A model generated the notes under the pieces. It saw only the letters and a list, made by a program, of their open reading frames with translations, did no database searches and was not told the DNA's origin. A program made the translations under genes and the position numbers. A DNA stretch of 64,000 bases from Frigidibacter mobilis (GTDB lineage: Bacteria; Pseudomonadota; Alphaproteobacteria; Rhodobacterales; Rhodobacteraceae), in NCBI RefSeq assembly GCF_001620265.1, contig NZ_CP012661.1, positions 2,728,001-2,792,000 of the forward strand, given 5' to 3'. Positions 1 to 9,496 of the stretch are shown in pieces; the stretch's first letter is position 1; each line of letters starts with the position of its first letter.

Positions 1-861
1 GACTTGATCCCCTCCGCGCCGGTTCTGGCTTTCTCGACCTCGGAATCCACCATCAAGTCGGCGATCGGCGCGCTGACGGCCGAAGGCGACACCGCCATCG
101 ACATCGGCGCGAAATGGGGGATGGCGCTGCTTGACCCGGCGGCCAAACCCGCACTGGATGCGATGATTGCGGCCAAGGCCGCTGACTCGTCTATCAGCGG
201 ACGCCCCTTCGCCTATACCCATGCCGATACGCTGAAGATCATGGTGCTGATGACCGACGGCGAAAACACCAATACCTACCGGCTGATGGCCCCCTACCGT
301 TCGGGCACCTCTCCTGTCTACAAGGACAATAACAGCAAGTATTATTACTATCGCCCCGACCGCGACAGCACCGATTACGACTTCTATTCCCACGACCGCA
401 CCCAGAGCATCCAGACCGGGACGAAGCGCACCTGCACCTGGTGGGGGAGTTGCAAGGACGAGCCGGTCTACTCCACCACCTCCTGGTTCCGCGCCAGCGA
501 TCTGACGGGCGAGACGGCCCTGACATGGCCCCAGGTATGGGAGGTGTATACCGTCAGCAACTTTTCATCCGGGATCTACGCCAGCGCGATGGGTGTCGGA
601 AGCAACGCCTTCTACGACGCAGCCGTGGACCGCGCGGACAGCGTCGCCAAGGATGATCGCCTGAACCGCATCTGCAGCGCCGCCAAGGCCAAGGACGTTC
701 TGGTCTTCGCCATCGCCTACGATGCGCCGACACAGGGGCAGGTGGCGCTGAAGAAATGCGTCTCGGCCAGTTCCTACTACTATGACGCGAGTGGCACGAC
801 CATCGCCGACGCCTTCGCCGGCATCGCCAATTCCATCAACATGCTGAGGCTGACGCAATGA
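1..861 (+). CDS. tadG: TadG-like pilus assembly protein, vWA domain, 3' part only
   Basis: The reading frame is open from the first base, so the true start lies before the window and only the last 286 codons are present. What remains is the C-terminal half of a von Willebrand A domain: a hydrophobic strand followed by MTDGENTN, the DG-x-x-T metal-site signature, then DVLVFAIAYDAP and the closing segment IADAFAGIANSINMLRLTQ, which is typical of TadG/TadE-type proteins. TadG proteins are anchored in the inner membrane by one N-terminal helix and act in assembly of Flp/Tad pili. The stop overlaps the next gene in an ATGA, and two further Tad pilin-like genes follow, which supports the assignment. 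Confidence 0.8.
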   Translation, partial: DLIPSAPVLAFSTSESTIKSAIGALTAEGDTAIDIGAKWGMALLDPAAKPALDAMIAAKAADSSISGRPFAYTHADTLKIMVLMTDGENTNTYRLMAPYRSGTSPVYKDNNSKYYYYRPDRDSTDYDFYSHDRTQSIQTGTKRTCTWWGSCKDEPVYSTTSWFRASDLTGETALTWPQVWEVYTVSNFSSGIYASAMGVGSNAFYDAAVDRADSVAKDDRLNRICSAAKAKDVLVFAIAYDAPTQGQVALKKCVSASSYYYDASGTTIADAFAGIANSINMLRLTQ

Positions 862-1403
862 TCCGCGCTCCCTTCAGATGGATTGGCGCCCGGCTTCGCG
901 GCTTTCGCCGCGACGAGGCCGGCGCCTCGACCATAGAGTTCGTGATCGTGTTTCCGGTCTTTGTCTTCCTGCTGTGCTCGGCTGCGGAATCGGGTGTGCT
1001 GATGCTGCGGCAGGTGATGCTGGACCGCTCGCTGGATCTTGCCGTGCGCGACCTGCGCCTGCAGGAGTTCCCGAACGTGACCCATGACCAGGTCAAGGCG
1101 CGGATCTGCGCCGAGGCGACGGTGATCCCGGACTGCACGAAGGTGGTGCTGCTCGAGATGCGCCAGGTAGACAAGGGTGCCACCTTGCCCAGCAACCTTG
1201 CGCCCTGCGTCGACCGTGCCCTCAGCGCCCAGTCGGCCACGACCTTTACCCAAGGCAAGGACAACCAGATGATGCTGATCCGCGCTTGTGCGGTGTTCGA
1301 CCCGATATTCCCCGGTGTCGGGCTTGGCATGGATCTGGCCAAGGATGCCACCGGCGCCTATGCCCTGATCTCGACTTCTGCCTTCGTCGTCGAACCGAGC
1401 TAG
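858..1403 (+). CDS. tadE: TadE family minor pilin
   Basis: This 181-residue protein has a short basic leader and then EAGASTIEFVIVFPVFVFLL at about residues 19-38. That is the TadE/TadF pattern: glycine or alanine before a conserved glutamate, then one transmembrane segment, as in class III prepilin-like proteins processed by TadV. The rest is an extracytoplasmic domain with three cysteines. It shares an ATGA stop/start overlap with the TadG gene, implying translational coupling, and is followed six bases later by a second TadE/F-like gene. TadE/F proteins are minor pilins needed for Flp pilus biogenesis and surface adhesion. The assignment to E or F is not decidable from sequence alone. Confidence 0.75.
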   Translation: MIRAPFRWIGARLRGFRRDEAGASTIEFVIVFPVFVFLLCSAAESGVLMLRQVMLDRSLDLAVRDLRLQEFPNVTHDQVKARICAEATVIPDCTKVVLLEMRQVDKGATLPSNLAPCVDRALSAQSATTFTQGKDNQMMLIRACAVFDPIFPGVGLGMDLAKDATGAYALISTSAFVVEPS

Positions 1404-1409
1404 GAGCGG

Positions 1410-1991
1410 ATGATGACCACACGCCTTCCCCCGCCGCTGCGCCGCCTTCACATCGCTGTCAGCCGTTTTGCCCGCGACAGCCGCGGTTCCATGACGGTGG
1501 AGGCGGCACTGGTGTTGCCGCTGTGGATCTGGGCCTACACGATGTCATTCCAGTTCTTCGACGCGTTCCGCGAACAGTCGGTGAACCTGCGCGCGGCCTA
1601 CACGATCTCTGACATGGTCTCGCGCGAGGCAGATGCCGTCGGCCCGGCCTATATCGAAAGCCTGCATGATGTCTTCGACTACCTGACCCGCACCAGCCAT
1701 CCGACATGGGTGCGCGTCAGCTCTGTCTATTACGACACCACCGCCAAGGTCTATAAGCGCTACTGGTCCTATTCGACCTCGACCGCCCATCCGGCCCATA
1801 CCGACACCACCATCCAAGCCGAGAAGGGCCGGCTGCCGAACATGGTCCTGGGCGAGACCGTCGTGCTGGTGGAAACCGGAATGCTCTACGAGCCGGTGTT
1901 CAACGTCGGGCTGGCCAATATGTGGTATACGAACTTCATCCCCACCAGGCCGCGCTTTGCTTCCAAGGTAGAATATAGCGCCAGCAAGTGA
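1410..1991 (+). CDS. TadE/TadF-like minor pilin
   Basis: This 193-residue protein begins with a basic leader (residues 1-30) and then DSRGSMTVEAALVLPLWIWA, the Gly-x4-Glu-hydrophobic signature of TadE/F pseudopilins. The remainder is a tyrosine-rich periplasmic or surface domain without recognisable catalytic motifs. It is the last gene of the Tad block visible here, only six bases behind the preceding TadE gene, and ends in a gap before the unrelated pirin gene. It probably works with the two upstream proteins in minor-pilin assembly. No hairpin terminator is obvious after the stop. Confidence 0.7.
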   Translation: MMTTRLPPPLRRLHIAVSRFARDSRGSMTVEAALVLPLWIWAYTMSFQFFDAFREQSVNLRAAYTISDMVSREADAVGPAYIESLHDVFDYLTRTSHPTWVRVSSVYYDTTAKVYKRYWSYSTSTAHPAHTDTTIQAEKGRLPNMVLGETVVLVETGMLYEPVFNVGLANMWYTNFIPTRPRFASKVEYSASK

Positions 1992-2118
1992 CGGCTGCCC
2001 CCGCGGCCCTGCCCCGCACCCCTGCACAGCCCCTGCGCGAGGACGTCGGATAGGCAGGGCGGCTGGATAGTCCATATTCAGGATCTGCACCAAGCAGCCC
2101 CCGGAAAGGAGCCCGCCC

Positions 2119-3030
2119 ATGTCGATCCGTCCCGTCACCGAAGCCCGCCTTGCCCAGCCCACGGTGGAGGGCGCCGGGGTCAAGCTGCACCGCGCCTTCG
2201 GCTTTCATGACCCGTCCGAGCTGGACCCGTTCCTGCTGTTCGACGACTTCCGCAACGAGCGTCCCGAGGATTACCTGAGCGGCTTTCCCTGGCACCCGCA
2301 CCGCGGCATCGAGACCATTACCTATGTGCTCTCTGGAACCGTCGAGCATGGCGACAGCCTGGGCAATCGGGGGCTGCTGGGGGCGGGCGATGTGCAATGG
2401 ATGACCGCCGGATCGGGAATCCTGCACCAGGAGATGCCGAAGGGGAACGCGGCTGGCCAGATGCACGGCTTCCAGCTCTGGGCGAACCTGCCTGGCCACC
2501 TGAAGATGACCCAGCCGCGCTATCAGGACGTGAAGGGCGCCGATATCCCCGAAATCATCGACGATGACGGCACCATCGTGCGGGTCATCATCGGCGAATT
2601 CTGGGGCCGCCGCGGCCCGGTCGACGGCATCGCCGCCGATCCGCAATACCTCGACATCACCGTGCCCGCCGGACTGCGCAAGACCTTCAAGGTCGACACC
2701 CGCCGCCGCGCCTTTGCCTATGTGTTCGACGGCACCGGCCGCTTTGCCGATGCAAGCCGCCCGCAAGGCGTGCTGCTCGAGAAGGAGGTGAAGGGCACCG
2801 AGGTGAATATCCGCGACCTGTCGGGTGACCGCACCCTGATCCGCTTTGGCGCAGGCGACGAGGTGACGGTGCAGGCCGGCGAACGGGGGGTGCGATTCCT
2901 GCTGATCTCGGGCGCGCCGATCGAGGAGCCGGTGGCCTGGCACGGCCCGATCGTGATGAACACGCAGGCCGAGATCCGCCAGGCAATGGCCGACCTGCGC
3001 AATGGCAGCTTCATCCGCCCGGCGCATTGA
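2119..3030 (+). CDS. pirin family protein
   Basis: A 303-residue bicupin of the pirin family. The N-terminal cupin carries the metal-ligand set of known pirins: His59 and His61 in WHPHRG, and His103 and Glu105 in ILHQE. Family members bind Fe or other metals. Some have quercetin 2,3-dioxygenase activity and others act as redox-responsive partners of enzymes or regulators, so the substrate cannot be named. The start is supported by a GGAAAGGAG-type ribosome site ending about 8 bases upstream. The gene stands alone, convergent with the TetR gene, with a strong hairpin between the two stops. Confidence 0.85.
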   Translation: MSIRPVTEARLAQPTVEGAGVKLHRAFGFHDPSELDPFLLFDDFRNERPEDYLSGFPWHPHRGIETITYVLSGTVEHGDSLGNRGLLGAGDVQWMTAGSGILHQEMPKGNAAGQMHGFQLWANLPGHLKMTQPRYQDVKGADIPEIIDDDGTIVRVIIGEFWGRRGPVDGIAADPQYLDITVPAGLRKTFKVDTRRRAFAYVFDGTGRFADASRPQGVLLEKEVKGTEVNIRDLSGDRTLIRFGAGDEVTVQAGERGVRFLLISGAPIEEPVAWHGPIVMNTQAEIRQAMADLRNGSFIRPAH

Positions 3031-3037
3031 GCGGCAT

Positions 3038-3057
3038 GGGGCGGCCCACGCCGCCCC
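3038..3057. terminator. bidirectional hairpin terminator between pirin and TetR genes
   Basis: GGGGCGGC, a four-base loop CCAC, then GCCGCCCC: a perfect 8-bp stem lying exactly between two convergent stop codons (3030 and 3058). There is no clear U tract on either side, so efficiency is uncertain. Confidence 0.6.
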
Positions 3058-3645
3058 TCACGCCCGAACCGCGCGGCGCACCATGTCCTGATAGATCTGC
3101 TCCACCCGGCCCCGCGACAGCCGCCCGCCCTCGCGGTACCAGGTGTTGACCCCGGTCAGCATGGCGATGATCGCCATCGTCGCCAGCTTGGTATCGGGCA
3201 CTGCAAAGACGCCCGCCACCTGCCCCTCCGCCAGGATCGCCTCCAGCTGATCCTCATAGGCGCGGCGCAGCGCCTCGATCCGGGCGAAATGCTCTGGTGT
3301 CAGGTTGCGCAGCTCCATGTAGGACAGGAACACCGCCTCGGCCCGGGTCAGGCTGAAGCGGATGTGGAAGCGTACGAAGGCCTCCAGCGCGTCTTGCGGC
3401 CCGCCGCCCTTGGGTTCCGCCGCCCAATGGCTCAGCACATCATCCATATGCGCCTTGAGCAGGTCGAACAGCAGCGCCTGCTTGTCGGGAGTATAAAGAT
3501 AGAGCGCCCCCGCCTGCACCCCGACCTCGGCCGCGATCTGCCGCATCGACACGGCGGCAAAGCCGTCCCGCGCGAACAGCCGCTGCGCCGCCGCGCGGAC
3601 CCGGGGGCCGGTGATTTCGGAATGGGAGCCGGTCTTGCGTGCCAT
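3058..3645 (-). CDS. TetR/AcrR family transcriptional regulator
   Basis: A 195-residue one-component regulator. Residues about 14-60 form the TetR helix-turn-helix (RVRAAAQRLFARDGF, then MRQIAAEVGVQAGALYLY). The C-terminal ligand domain ends with GVNTWYREGGRLS, a pattern seen in regulators of acyl-CoA or fatty-acid catabolism, so an acyl-CoA-type effector is possible but not shown. It faces away from the small lipoprotein gene that starts at 3851, and their shared 200-bp gap is where an operator would be expected. No adjacent catabolic gene reveals the target. Confidence 0.8.
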   Translation of the reverse strand: MARKTGSHSEITGPRVRAAAQRLFARDGFAAVSMRQIAAEVGVQAGALYLYTPDKQALLFDLLKAHMDDVLSHWAAEPKGGGPQDALEAFVRFHIRFSLTRAEAVFLSYMELRNLTPEHFARIEALRRAYEDQLEAILAEGQVAGVFAVPDTKLATMAIIAMLTGVNTWYREGGRLSRGRVEQIYQDMVRRAVRA

Positions 3646-3850
3646 CGGGCCACGCTATCTGCACGCGCGTTCAATTCCAAGCCCGCACGAGTTCGGTGGG
3701 GTGTCAGGACTGCCCCCTTCATCGCCCGACCTGAGTGCAAGGAGGGCCAGGCGCAGGTTTCAGTCCGAGACACCCTCAGCCACCCTGGCCCCTTGCTGCC
3801 CCCACCGCCCGCGGCCTATGGTCTGCGCGCACTCTCCCCGGAGGTTTCCG

Positions 3851-4093
3851 ATGACCCGCCTCGCGCTCTGGCTTGCCCTTGGCCTGATCCCTGCCTGTTC
3901 GGCCGCGCCAGACCTTGGCGCACCGCGCTCCAGCCTGACCGCACAGCCGGGCTGGCCCACGCTGCTGCCGCTGGCTCCGGTGATCGCCGCCGCCGACGCC
4001 GGGGCGGCACTGCCCGACCCCACCGCGACCGAGCAGGCCCGTGCCGAGGCCCTGCGCGCCCGCGCCGCCGCGATGCAGGCCGCAGGCACCTGA
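3851..4093 (+). CDS. small predicted lipoprotein
   Basis: An 80-residue protein with a short signal peptide (MTRLALWLALGLIPAC) whose Cys16 sits in a lipobox-like LIPAC, so it is probably lipidated. The mature part is Ala/Pro-rich with a predicted helical tail (ATEQARAEALRARAAAMQ). An internal ATG at 3851 is preferred because it gives the signal peptide and has GGAGG about 5 bases upstream (GGAGGTTTCCG). No family is recognised. It precedes hom by about 80 bases, and short alanine-rich lipoproteins at this place are plausible but poorly characterised. Confidence 0.6.
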   Translation: MTRLALWLALGLIPACSAAPDLGAPRSSLTAQPGWPTLLPLAPVIAAADAGAALPDPTATEQARAEALRARAAAMQAAGT

Positions 4094-4174
4094 CAACGCC
4101 GCCGCGTTGCAAGCGCCCGGCGAACCGGCTAACAGACCATCCGAACCGATCCGACCATTGCAGGAGCCCCGCCC

Positions 4175-5461
4175 ATGTCCGAACCGCTGCGCCTTGGCAT
4201 CGCCGGTCTGGGGACCGTCGGCATCGGCATCGTCAAGATCGTCCAGCGACATGCCGACCTGATCGAGCGTCGCTGTGGCCGCAGGATCGTCATCACCGCC
4301 GTCTCTGCCCGCGACCGCACCAAGAACCGCGATGCAGACCTGTCGGATTACGCCTGGGAGACGGACCCGGTGGTGCTGGCCCGCCGCGCGGATGTGGACA
4401 TCTTCATCGAGGTGATGGGCGGCTCCGAAGGCGCGGCGCAGGATGCGACGCGGGCCGCCATCGAGGCCGGCAAGGATGTCGTCACCGCCAACAAGGCGCT
4501 GCTGGCCCATCACGGGCAGGCACTGGCCGAGGCCGCCGAGGCGAAGGGCCGGGTGATCCGCTTCGAGGCGGCGGTGGCGGGTGGCATCCCTGTCATCAAG
4601 GCCCTGACCGAGGGGCTGGCCGGCAATGCCATCACCCGCGTCATGGGCGTGATGAACGGCACCTGCAACTATATCCTCACCCGGATGGACAGTGCCAGCC
4701 TGCCCTATGAGACGGTGTTCGAGGAAGCCCGGCAGCTGGGATATCTTGAGGCCGACCCGAATCTTGATGTCGGCGGCATCGACGCGGGCCACAAGCTGAG
4801 CCTGCTGGCGGCCATCGCCTTTGGCACCCGGGTCAGCTTCGACGCGGTGGATCTGGAGGGGATCGGCCGGATCTCCATCGACGATATCCGCCGCGCCGGC
4901 GACATGGGCTTCAAGATCAAGCTGCTTGGCGTGGCGCAGATGACCGGGCGCGGGCTGGAACAGCGGATGTCCCCCTGCCTCGTGCCGGCCGACAGCCCGC
5001 TGGGACAGTTGCAGGGCGGCACCAACATGGTGGTGCTGGAGGGTGACAGCGTCGGCCAGATCGTGCTGCGCGGCGCCGGGGCCGGCATGGGCCCCACCGC
5101 CAGCGCGGTGATGGCCGACGTGATCGAGATCGCCCGCGGCTGTCGCCTCTCGACCTTCGGCCAGCCGGCTCACACGCTGGCAGTGCCGGTCGCGGCCAAG
5201 GCGACGGCGCCTGCGCCCTATTACCTGCGGATGGAGCTGCAAGACAAACCCGGCGCGCTTGCCAAGATCGCCACGGTTCTTGGCGAGAACGGCATCTCCA
5301 TCGACCGGATGCGGCAATACGGGCATGATGCCGGCACTGCGCCGGTGCTGATCGTCACCCACAAGACCACGCGGGATGCCGTGGACCATGCCTTCCACGG
5401 TGTCGCGGGAACCGGCGTCGTCACCGGCGTGCCCGTTGCCTTCCGCATCGAAGCCGTCTGA
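4175..5461 (+). CDS. hom: homoserine dehydrogenase
   Basis: A 428-residue enzyme catalysing NAD(P)H-dependent reduction of aspartate semialdehyde to homoserine, the branch to threonine, methionine and isoleucine. The N-terminus holds the Rossmann motif GLGTVGIGI. The substrate region contains TANKALLAHHG, and GGIPVIKALTEGLAGN carries the catalytic lysine. The stretch MNGTCNYIL is a family signature. A C-terminal ACT domain from about residue 349 (MELQDKPGALAKI) indicates allosteric feedback, usually by threonine. Length is normal for monofunctional bacterial HSDs. The ATG follows GGAG with good spacing. The next gene, glpX, is separated by about 170 bases with a GC hairpin. Confidence 0.95.
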   Translation: MSEPLRLGIAGLGTVGIGIVKIVQRHADLIERRCGRRIVITAVSARDRTKNRDADLSDYAWETDPVVLARRADVDIFIEVMGGSEGAAQDATRAAIEAGKDVVTANKALLAHHGQALAEAAEAKGRVIRFEAAVAGGIPVIKALTEGLAGNAITRVMGVMNGTCNYILTRMDSASLPYETVFEEARQLGYLEADPNLDVGGIDAGHKLSLLAAIAFGTRVSFDAVDLEGIGRISIDDIRRAGDMGFKIKLLGVAQMTGRGLEQRMSPCLVPADSPLGQLQGGTNMVVLEGDSVGQIVLRGAGAGMGPTASAVMADVIEIARGCRLSTFGQPAHTLAVPVAAKATAPAPYYLRMELQDKPGALAKIATVLGENGISIDRMRQYGHDAGTAPVLIVTHKTTRDAVDHAFHGVAGTGVVTGVPVAFRIEAV

Positions 5462-5536
5462 GCTGGCGGACCGCGCCGGGGCCAGATCAGGCCCTGCGCG
5501 AAATCCGGGCACCTGTGGCGCCAGCCCGCGCAAGCC

Positions 5537-5552
5537 TGCCCCCAGGGGGGCA
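5537..5552. terminator. GC hairpin downstream of hom
   Basis: TGCCCC / GGGGCA with a four-base loop, about 75 bases after the hom stop and about 80 before glpX. It is short and lacks a U tract, so this is a weak call. Confidence 0.35.
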
Positions 5553-5632
5553 AGTTAGCGCTGCCAGCCTTGCCCCTGTCACATTCCTCGGGTTAGGTGC
5601 AGGCAAAGCCGCACTTACCGCAGGATGACCCG

Positions 5633-6598
5633 ATGACCCCTTCCCTCGATTTCAACGACCGCATGCTCTCGCTCGGCCTCGCCCGGGTCAGCGAGGCGGC
5701 GGCCCATGCCTCGGCGCTGTGGATCGGCCGCGGCGACGAGAAGGCCGCCGATCAGGCTGCGGTGAACGCGATGCGCGACCAACTGAACATGCTCGACATC
5801 AAGGGCGTGGTGGTGATCGGCGAGGGAGAGCGCGACGAGGCCCCGATGCTGTTCATCGGCGAAGAGGTCGGCAGCGGCAATGGCCCCGAGGTGGACATCG
5901 CGCTGGACCCGCTGGAGGGCACCACCCTTACCGCCAAGGACATGCCCAACGCCCTGACCGTGATTGCGATGGCGCCGCGCGGCACCCTGCTGCACGCACC
6001 CGATGTCTACATGGACAAGCTGGCCATCGGCCCGGGCTATGCCAAGGATGTGGTCAGCCTCGACATGACCCCGACCGAGCGGGTGGCCGCGCTGGCCGCC
6101 GCCAAGGGCTGCAAGATGTCCGATATCGCGCTGTGCGTGCTGGAACGCCCCCGCCATGAAGCGATGATCGCCGAGCTGCGCGAAACCGGCGCCTCGATCC
6201 GGCTGATTACCGATGGCGACGTCGCCGGCGTGATCCACTGCGCCGAGGCCGAGATCACCGGCATCGACATGTACATGGGTTCGGGCGGCGCGCCCGAGGG
6301 GGTGCTGGCCGCCGCCGCGCTGAAATGCATGGGCGGGCAGATGTGGGGCAAGCTGATGTTCCGCAACGATGATGAACGCGGCCGCGCCGCCAAGGCCGGC
6401 ATCACCGACCTGAACCGCATCTACTCGCGCGACGAGCTGGTGACCGGCGACGTGATCTTTGCCGCGACCGGCGTCACCAACGGCTCCATCGTGCAGGGCG
6501 TCAAGCGCGAGCCAGGACACCTGACCACCGAAACCATCCTGATGCGGTCGAAGACCGGATCGGTGCGGCGGATGATCTACCGCAACCCGGTGAAGTGA
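5633..6598 (+). CDS. glpX: class II fructose-1,6-bisphosphatase
   Basis: A 321-residue GlpX-type phosphatase that hydrolyses fructose 1,6-bisphosphate to fructose 6-phosphate in gluconeogenesis. In photosynthetic relatives the family also serves the Calvin cycle, but no cbb genes are present here. Metal- and substrate-binding motifs are intact: GEGERDEAPMLFIGEEVG near residue 60, DPLEGTT near residue 97, and GSGGAPEGVLAAAALKCMGG in the C-terminal half. The ATG at 5633 is chosen over an in-frame upstream ATG because an AGGA site lies seven bases before it and the protein then begins at the usual family N-terminus. The stop is followed closely by recJ. Confidence 0.93.
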   Translation: MTPSLDFNDRMLSLGLARVSEAAAHASALWIGRGDEKAADQAAVNAMRDQLNMLDIKGVVVIGEGERDEAPMLFIGEEVGSGNGPEVDIALDPLEGTTLTAKDMPNALTVIAMAPRGTLLHAPDVYMDKLAIGPGYAKDVVSLDMTPTERVAALAAAKGCKMSDIALCVLERPRHEAMIAELRETGASIRLITDGDVAGVIHCAEAEITGIDMYMGSGGAPEGVLAAAALKCMGGQMWGKLMFRNDDERGRAAKAGITDLNRIYSRDELVTGDVIFAATGVTNGSIVQGVKREPGHLTTETILMRSKTGSVRRMIYRNPVK

Positions 6599-6675
6599 CC
6601 TTTGGCGGCGGCGGGCCACAGGCCCCCGCCCCTTCCACTCTGGCCAGCGCGCCCGATTTGCGCCATCACACCGGC

Positions 6676-8422
6676 ATGACAGATCGCGCCTTTCTCAACG
6701 TCGAATGCTCGGCCACCGGCCGCCGCTGGATCGGACCCTCGGCGGAGGCCGACCGGCTTGCCGAAGCGATGGCGCAGGAAACCCGCCTGCCGCTGCCCCT
6801 TGCCCGTGTGCTTGTGGCGCGTGGCGTGGCGCCCGCCGATGTGCAGCGGTTCTTGGAGCCGCAGCTGCGCGACCTGCTGCCCGATCCCCGCAGCCTGAAG
6901 GACATGGAAGCCGCCGCCACCCGCTTCCTGCGCGCGCTGAAGGACCGCGAGAAGATCGCCGTCTTTGCCGATTATGACGTCGATGGCGGCGCCTCGGCGG
7001 CGCTGATCCTGGTCTGGCTGCGGGCGATGGGCTGGCAGGCGACGCTCTATATCCCCGACCGCATCGACGAGGGCTATGGCCCGAACGCGCCCGCGATGCA
7101 GGAGCTGGCCCGGGATCACCGGCTGATCCTCTGCGTCGATTGCGGCACGCTTTCGCACGAGCCCATCGCCGCGGCCGCGGCTGCCGATGTGCTGGTGCTG
7201 GACCATCACCTCGGCGGCGAGACACTGCCGCCCGCGCTGGCCGTGGTGAACCCCAACCGGCAGGATGAAAGCGGCGATCTGGGGCACCTCTGCGCCGCGT
7301 CCGTCGTGTTCCTGATGCTGGTCGAGGCGAACCGCCAACTGCGCGCGCAAGGCATCGCCGGGCCGGACCTGCTGGCGCTGCTGGATCTGGTGGCGCTGGC
7401 GACGGTGGCCGATGTGGCACCGCTGACCGGCGTCAACCGCGCGCTGGTGCGGCAGGGGCTGAAGGTGATGGCGCGGCGCGAGCGGCCGGGGCTGGTGGCG
7501 CTGGCCGATATCGCCCGCATGGACACCGCGCCCGCCGCCTATCACCTTGGCTTCCTGCTGGGGCCGCGGGTCAATGCCGGCGGGCGCATCGGCGCCGCCG
7601 ATCTCGGCGCCCGGCTGCTGGCTACAGCCGATCCGCATGAGGCGGCGGCGCTGGCCGAACGGCTGGACGCCCTGAACACCGAACGGCGCGAGATCGAGCT
7701 GCGGGTGCGCGACGCCGCGCTGGCGCAGGCCGAGGCGCGGGCTTCGATGCGCCGCTGGTCTGGGCGGCGGGCGAGGGCTGGCACCCCGGCGTCGTCGGCA
7801 TCGTCGCGGCCCGGCTGAAAGAGGCGACGAACCGCCCCGCCGTGGTGATCGGCCTCTCGGGAGACGAGGGCAAGGGCTCTGGCCGTTCCGTTTCCGGCGT
7901 GGACCTTGGCGCCGCGATCCACCGTGTCGCCGCCGAGGGGCTGCTGCTGCGCGGCGGCGGGCACAAGATGGCGGCGGGCCTGACCGTGGCGCGCGGCCAG
8001 CTGGAGCCGGCGATGGAGCGGCTGGCCGATCTTCTGGCCCGGCAGGGCGCGGGCGCGGGCGGCCCGGCCGACCTGCGGCTGGACGGCCTCCTGATGCCGG
8101 GCGCGGCGACCCCGGCGCTGGTGGAGGAGATCGACAAGGCCGGCCCTTCGGCCAGGGCGCCCCTGCCCCGCGCTTTGCCTTTGCCGCGATGGCGATCGCC
8201 CAGGCCCGCCGCATCGGCGAGACCCATCTGCGCGTGACCTTCGGCGACGAGACCGGTGCCCGGCTGGAGGCCGTGGCCTTCGGCGCCTTCGACGGCCCGC
8301 TCGGCCCACTGCTGGAAGGCCATGCCAGCGCCCGCTTTCACCTGGCCGGACGGCTGGAAATCAACCACTGGCAGGGCCGCAGCAAGGTGCAACTGCGCCT
8401 GGAGGACGCCGCAAGAGCCTGA
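6676..8422 (+). CDS. recJ: single-stranded-DNA exonuclease RecJ, reading frame broken twice
   Basis: RecJ is a 5'-3' ssDNA exonuclease used in recombination and mismatch repair. The frame from 6676 contains DYDVDG (residues about 99-104), DCGT, DHH (about 176-178) and GPRVNAGGRIG. At about 7739-7741 one G appears to be missing: reading continues one frame back as FDAPLVWAAGEGWHPGVVG and reaches the DHHA1 signature GGGHKMAAG. At about 8144-8146 one C appears to be missing, and the third frame gives the C-terminal OB domain ending KVQLRLEDAARA. All catalytic motifs survive across the three pieces and the summed length is normal (about 580 residues). Two assembly errors in G/C runs are more likely than a dead gene. 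If real, the product would lack DHHA1 and the OB fold. Confidence 0.85.
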
Positions 8423-8568
8423 AAAGGCTTGTCTTTCAGGGCCTTGGGGCGCGGATGACAGAACTTTCACAAAAAACGCGAAAATCCGCTTGCGAGTCAA
8501 CGCGCCCTGTCCTAAACACCGCCCACGCCAAGCGACGCGGCAACGCAAGCTTCGCCAAACGCCAGTGT

Positions 8569-8643
8569 GGCCCGTTCGTCTATCGGTTAGGACACCAGGT
8601 TTTCAACCTGGGAAGAGGGGTTCGACTCCCCTACGGGCTGCCA
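8569..8643 (+). tRNA. tRNA-Glu (anticodon UUC)
   Basis: The acceptor arm GGCCCGT pairs with ACGGGCT (first pair G-U). The anticodon stem CCAGG/CCTGG encloses TTTTCAA with anticodon TTC at 8602-8604. The T arm AGGGGTTCGACTCCCCT is canonical. The discriminator is G at 8640, followed by an encoded CCA at 8641-8643. The 3' side borders a lower-GC patch, a usual place for integrated DNA. Confidence 0.95.
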
Positions 8644-8657
8644 CTTCACCTATGTAA

Positions 8658-8679
8658 ATTATTGATTTTAATCAATAAT
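8658..8679. repeat. perfect AT-rich inverted repeat behind tRNA-Glu
   Basis: ATTATTGATT and AATCAATAAT form a perfect 10-bp inverted repeat with two bases between, 15 bases after the tRNA CCA. In an otherwise GC-rich sequence this stands out. It may act as the tRNA transcription end or be part of a junction left by foreign DNA. Confidence 0.6.
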
Positions 8680-8896
8680 CCGCAGGGTCGGAAATCTTTG
8701 CCCACAATCTACTCATGACAAAATGACCCTAGAAAGCGACCCTTCGGGCGCTGCGACATGCTGGAAACGATCACGCGAACGTGAACGCTCGGCCTTCGTT
8801 CCAACGTTGAACAGGAAGCGAAGGACGGTTGTTAGCCGTGGATTGTGCACCGCAAAGACTTCCCGTAGGTTTCGCGAAGTCAACGCGGGAACAGTT

Positions 8897-9496
8897 ATGG
8901 AATGGCTAGTCGGTTTCGTTCTTGGGTTCTTCGCAGACCTGTTTCGTTCGGTCTTTATGCCTGCTAGCACCGAATGGATAAACAAATTCATCCCTGCCGC
9001 TCACAGAAAAGCCAATGTTGAAGAAAATATTCTGACCTTAGAAATCATGGACAAACTGCAATCGCTAGGAAAAGACCCGAACCTAGCGAAACACGCCCGC
9101 GACGACGCTACACAATTCTTGAGTGTTCTCACTAGTCAGCAGGAAGCTTTCGTCGAAAACGCTATCGAAATCATTGATAGCACACACATGACCCAAATCG
9201 AAATGAATGTGGAAGCGGGCCGACGCGCCAATGTGGCGCAACAGCAGATGGAACGCGCCATAATAGCTTTGAAGCGGTCGGGATGGCTGGAATCGCCCCA
9301 AATTTCGAACCTAGATAAAGCGCAAGAGAATTGGGAAGCCTATGCGAAGGCGCAAGCGGAATTTGCCGCAGCAGAGTTCGAAGGCGGATCAATGGCCCCG
9401 CTTGTGTATGCAAGCGAACTGGAATCGGTCACCATCAGCCGAACGGGCGAACTTAATCGTATGTTCCAAGAAATGAAGGAACGCTACGGCGACTAA
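8897..9496 (+). CDS. membrane-anchored LprI/DUF1311-like protein without cysteines
   Basis: A 199-residue protein starting at an ATG preceded by GGGA. The first 24 residues (MEWLVGFVLGFFADLFRSVF) form one membrane segment. The middle is helical and charged. The C-terminal 60 residues match the spacing of the LprI lysozyme-inhibitor/DUF1311 pattern: AQENWEAYAKAQAEF, EGGSMAPLV, then VTISRTGEL. The two cysteines usually found in that domain are replaced (by Ala and Glu), so no disulfide can form and a cytoplasmic location is possible. Codon use and GC content are visibly lower than in flanking genes, suggesting acquisition next to the tRNA. An in-frame ATG at 8723 would add 58 Arg/Ser-rich residues and is less likely. 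Function is unknown. Confidence 0.65.
   Translation: MEWLVGFVLGFFADLFRSVFMPASTEWINKFIPAAHRKANVEENILTLEIMDKLQSLGKDPNLAKHARDDATQFLSVLTSQQEAFVENAIEIIDSTHMTQIEMNVEAGRRANVAQQQMERAIIALKRSGWLESPQISNLDKAQENWEAYAKAQAEFAAAEFEGGSMAPLVYASELESVTISRTGELNRMFQEMKERYGD

Noticed and set aside
3776..5533. A 585-codon antisense frame over hom
   Set aside because: Same GC effect. It covers hom and the lipoprotein gene and has no ribosome site or recognisable domain.
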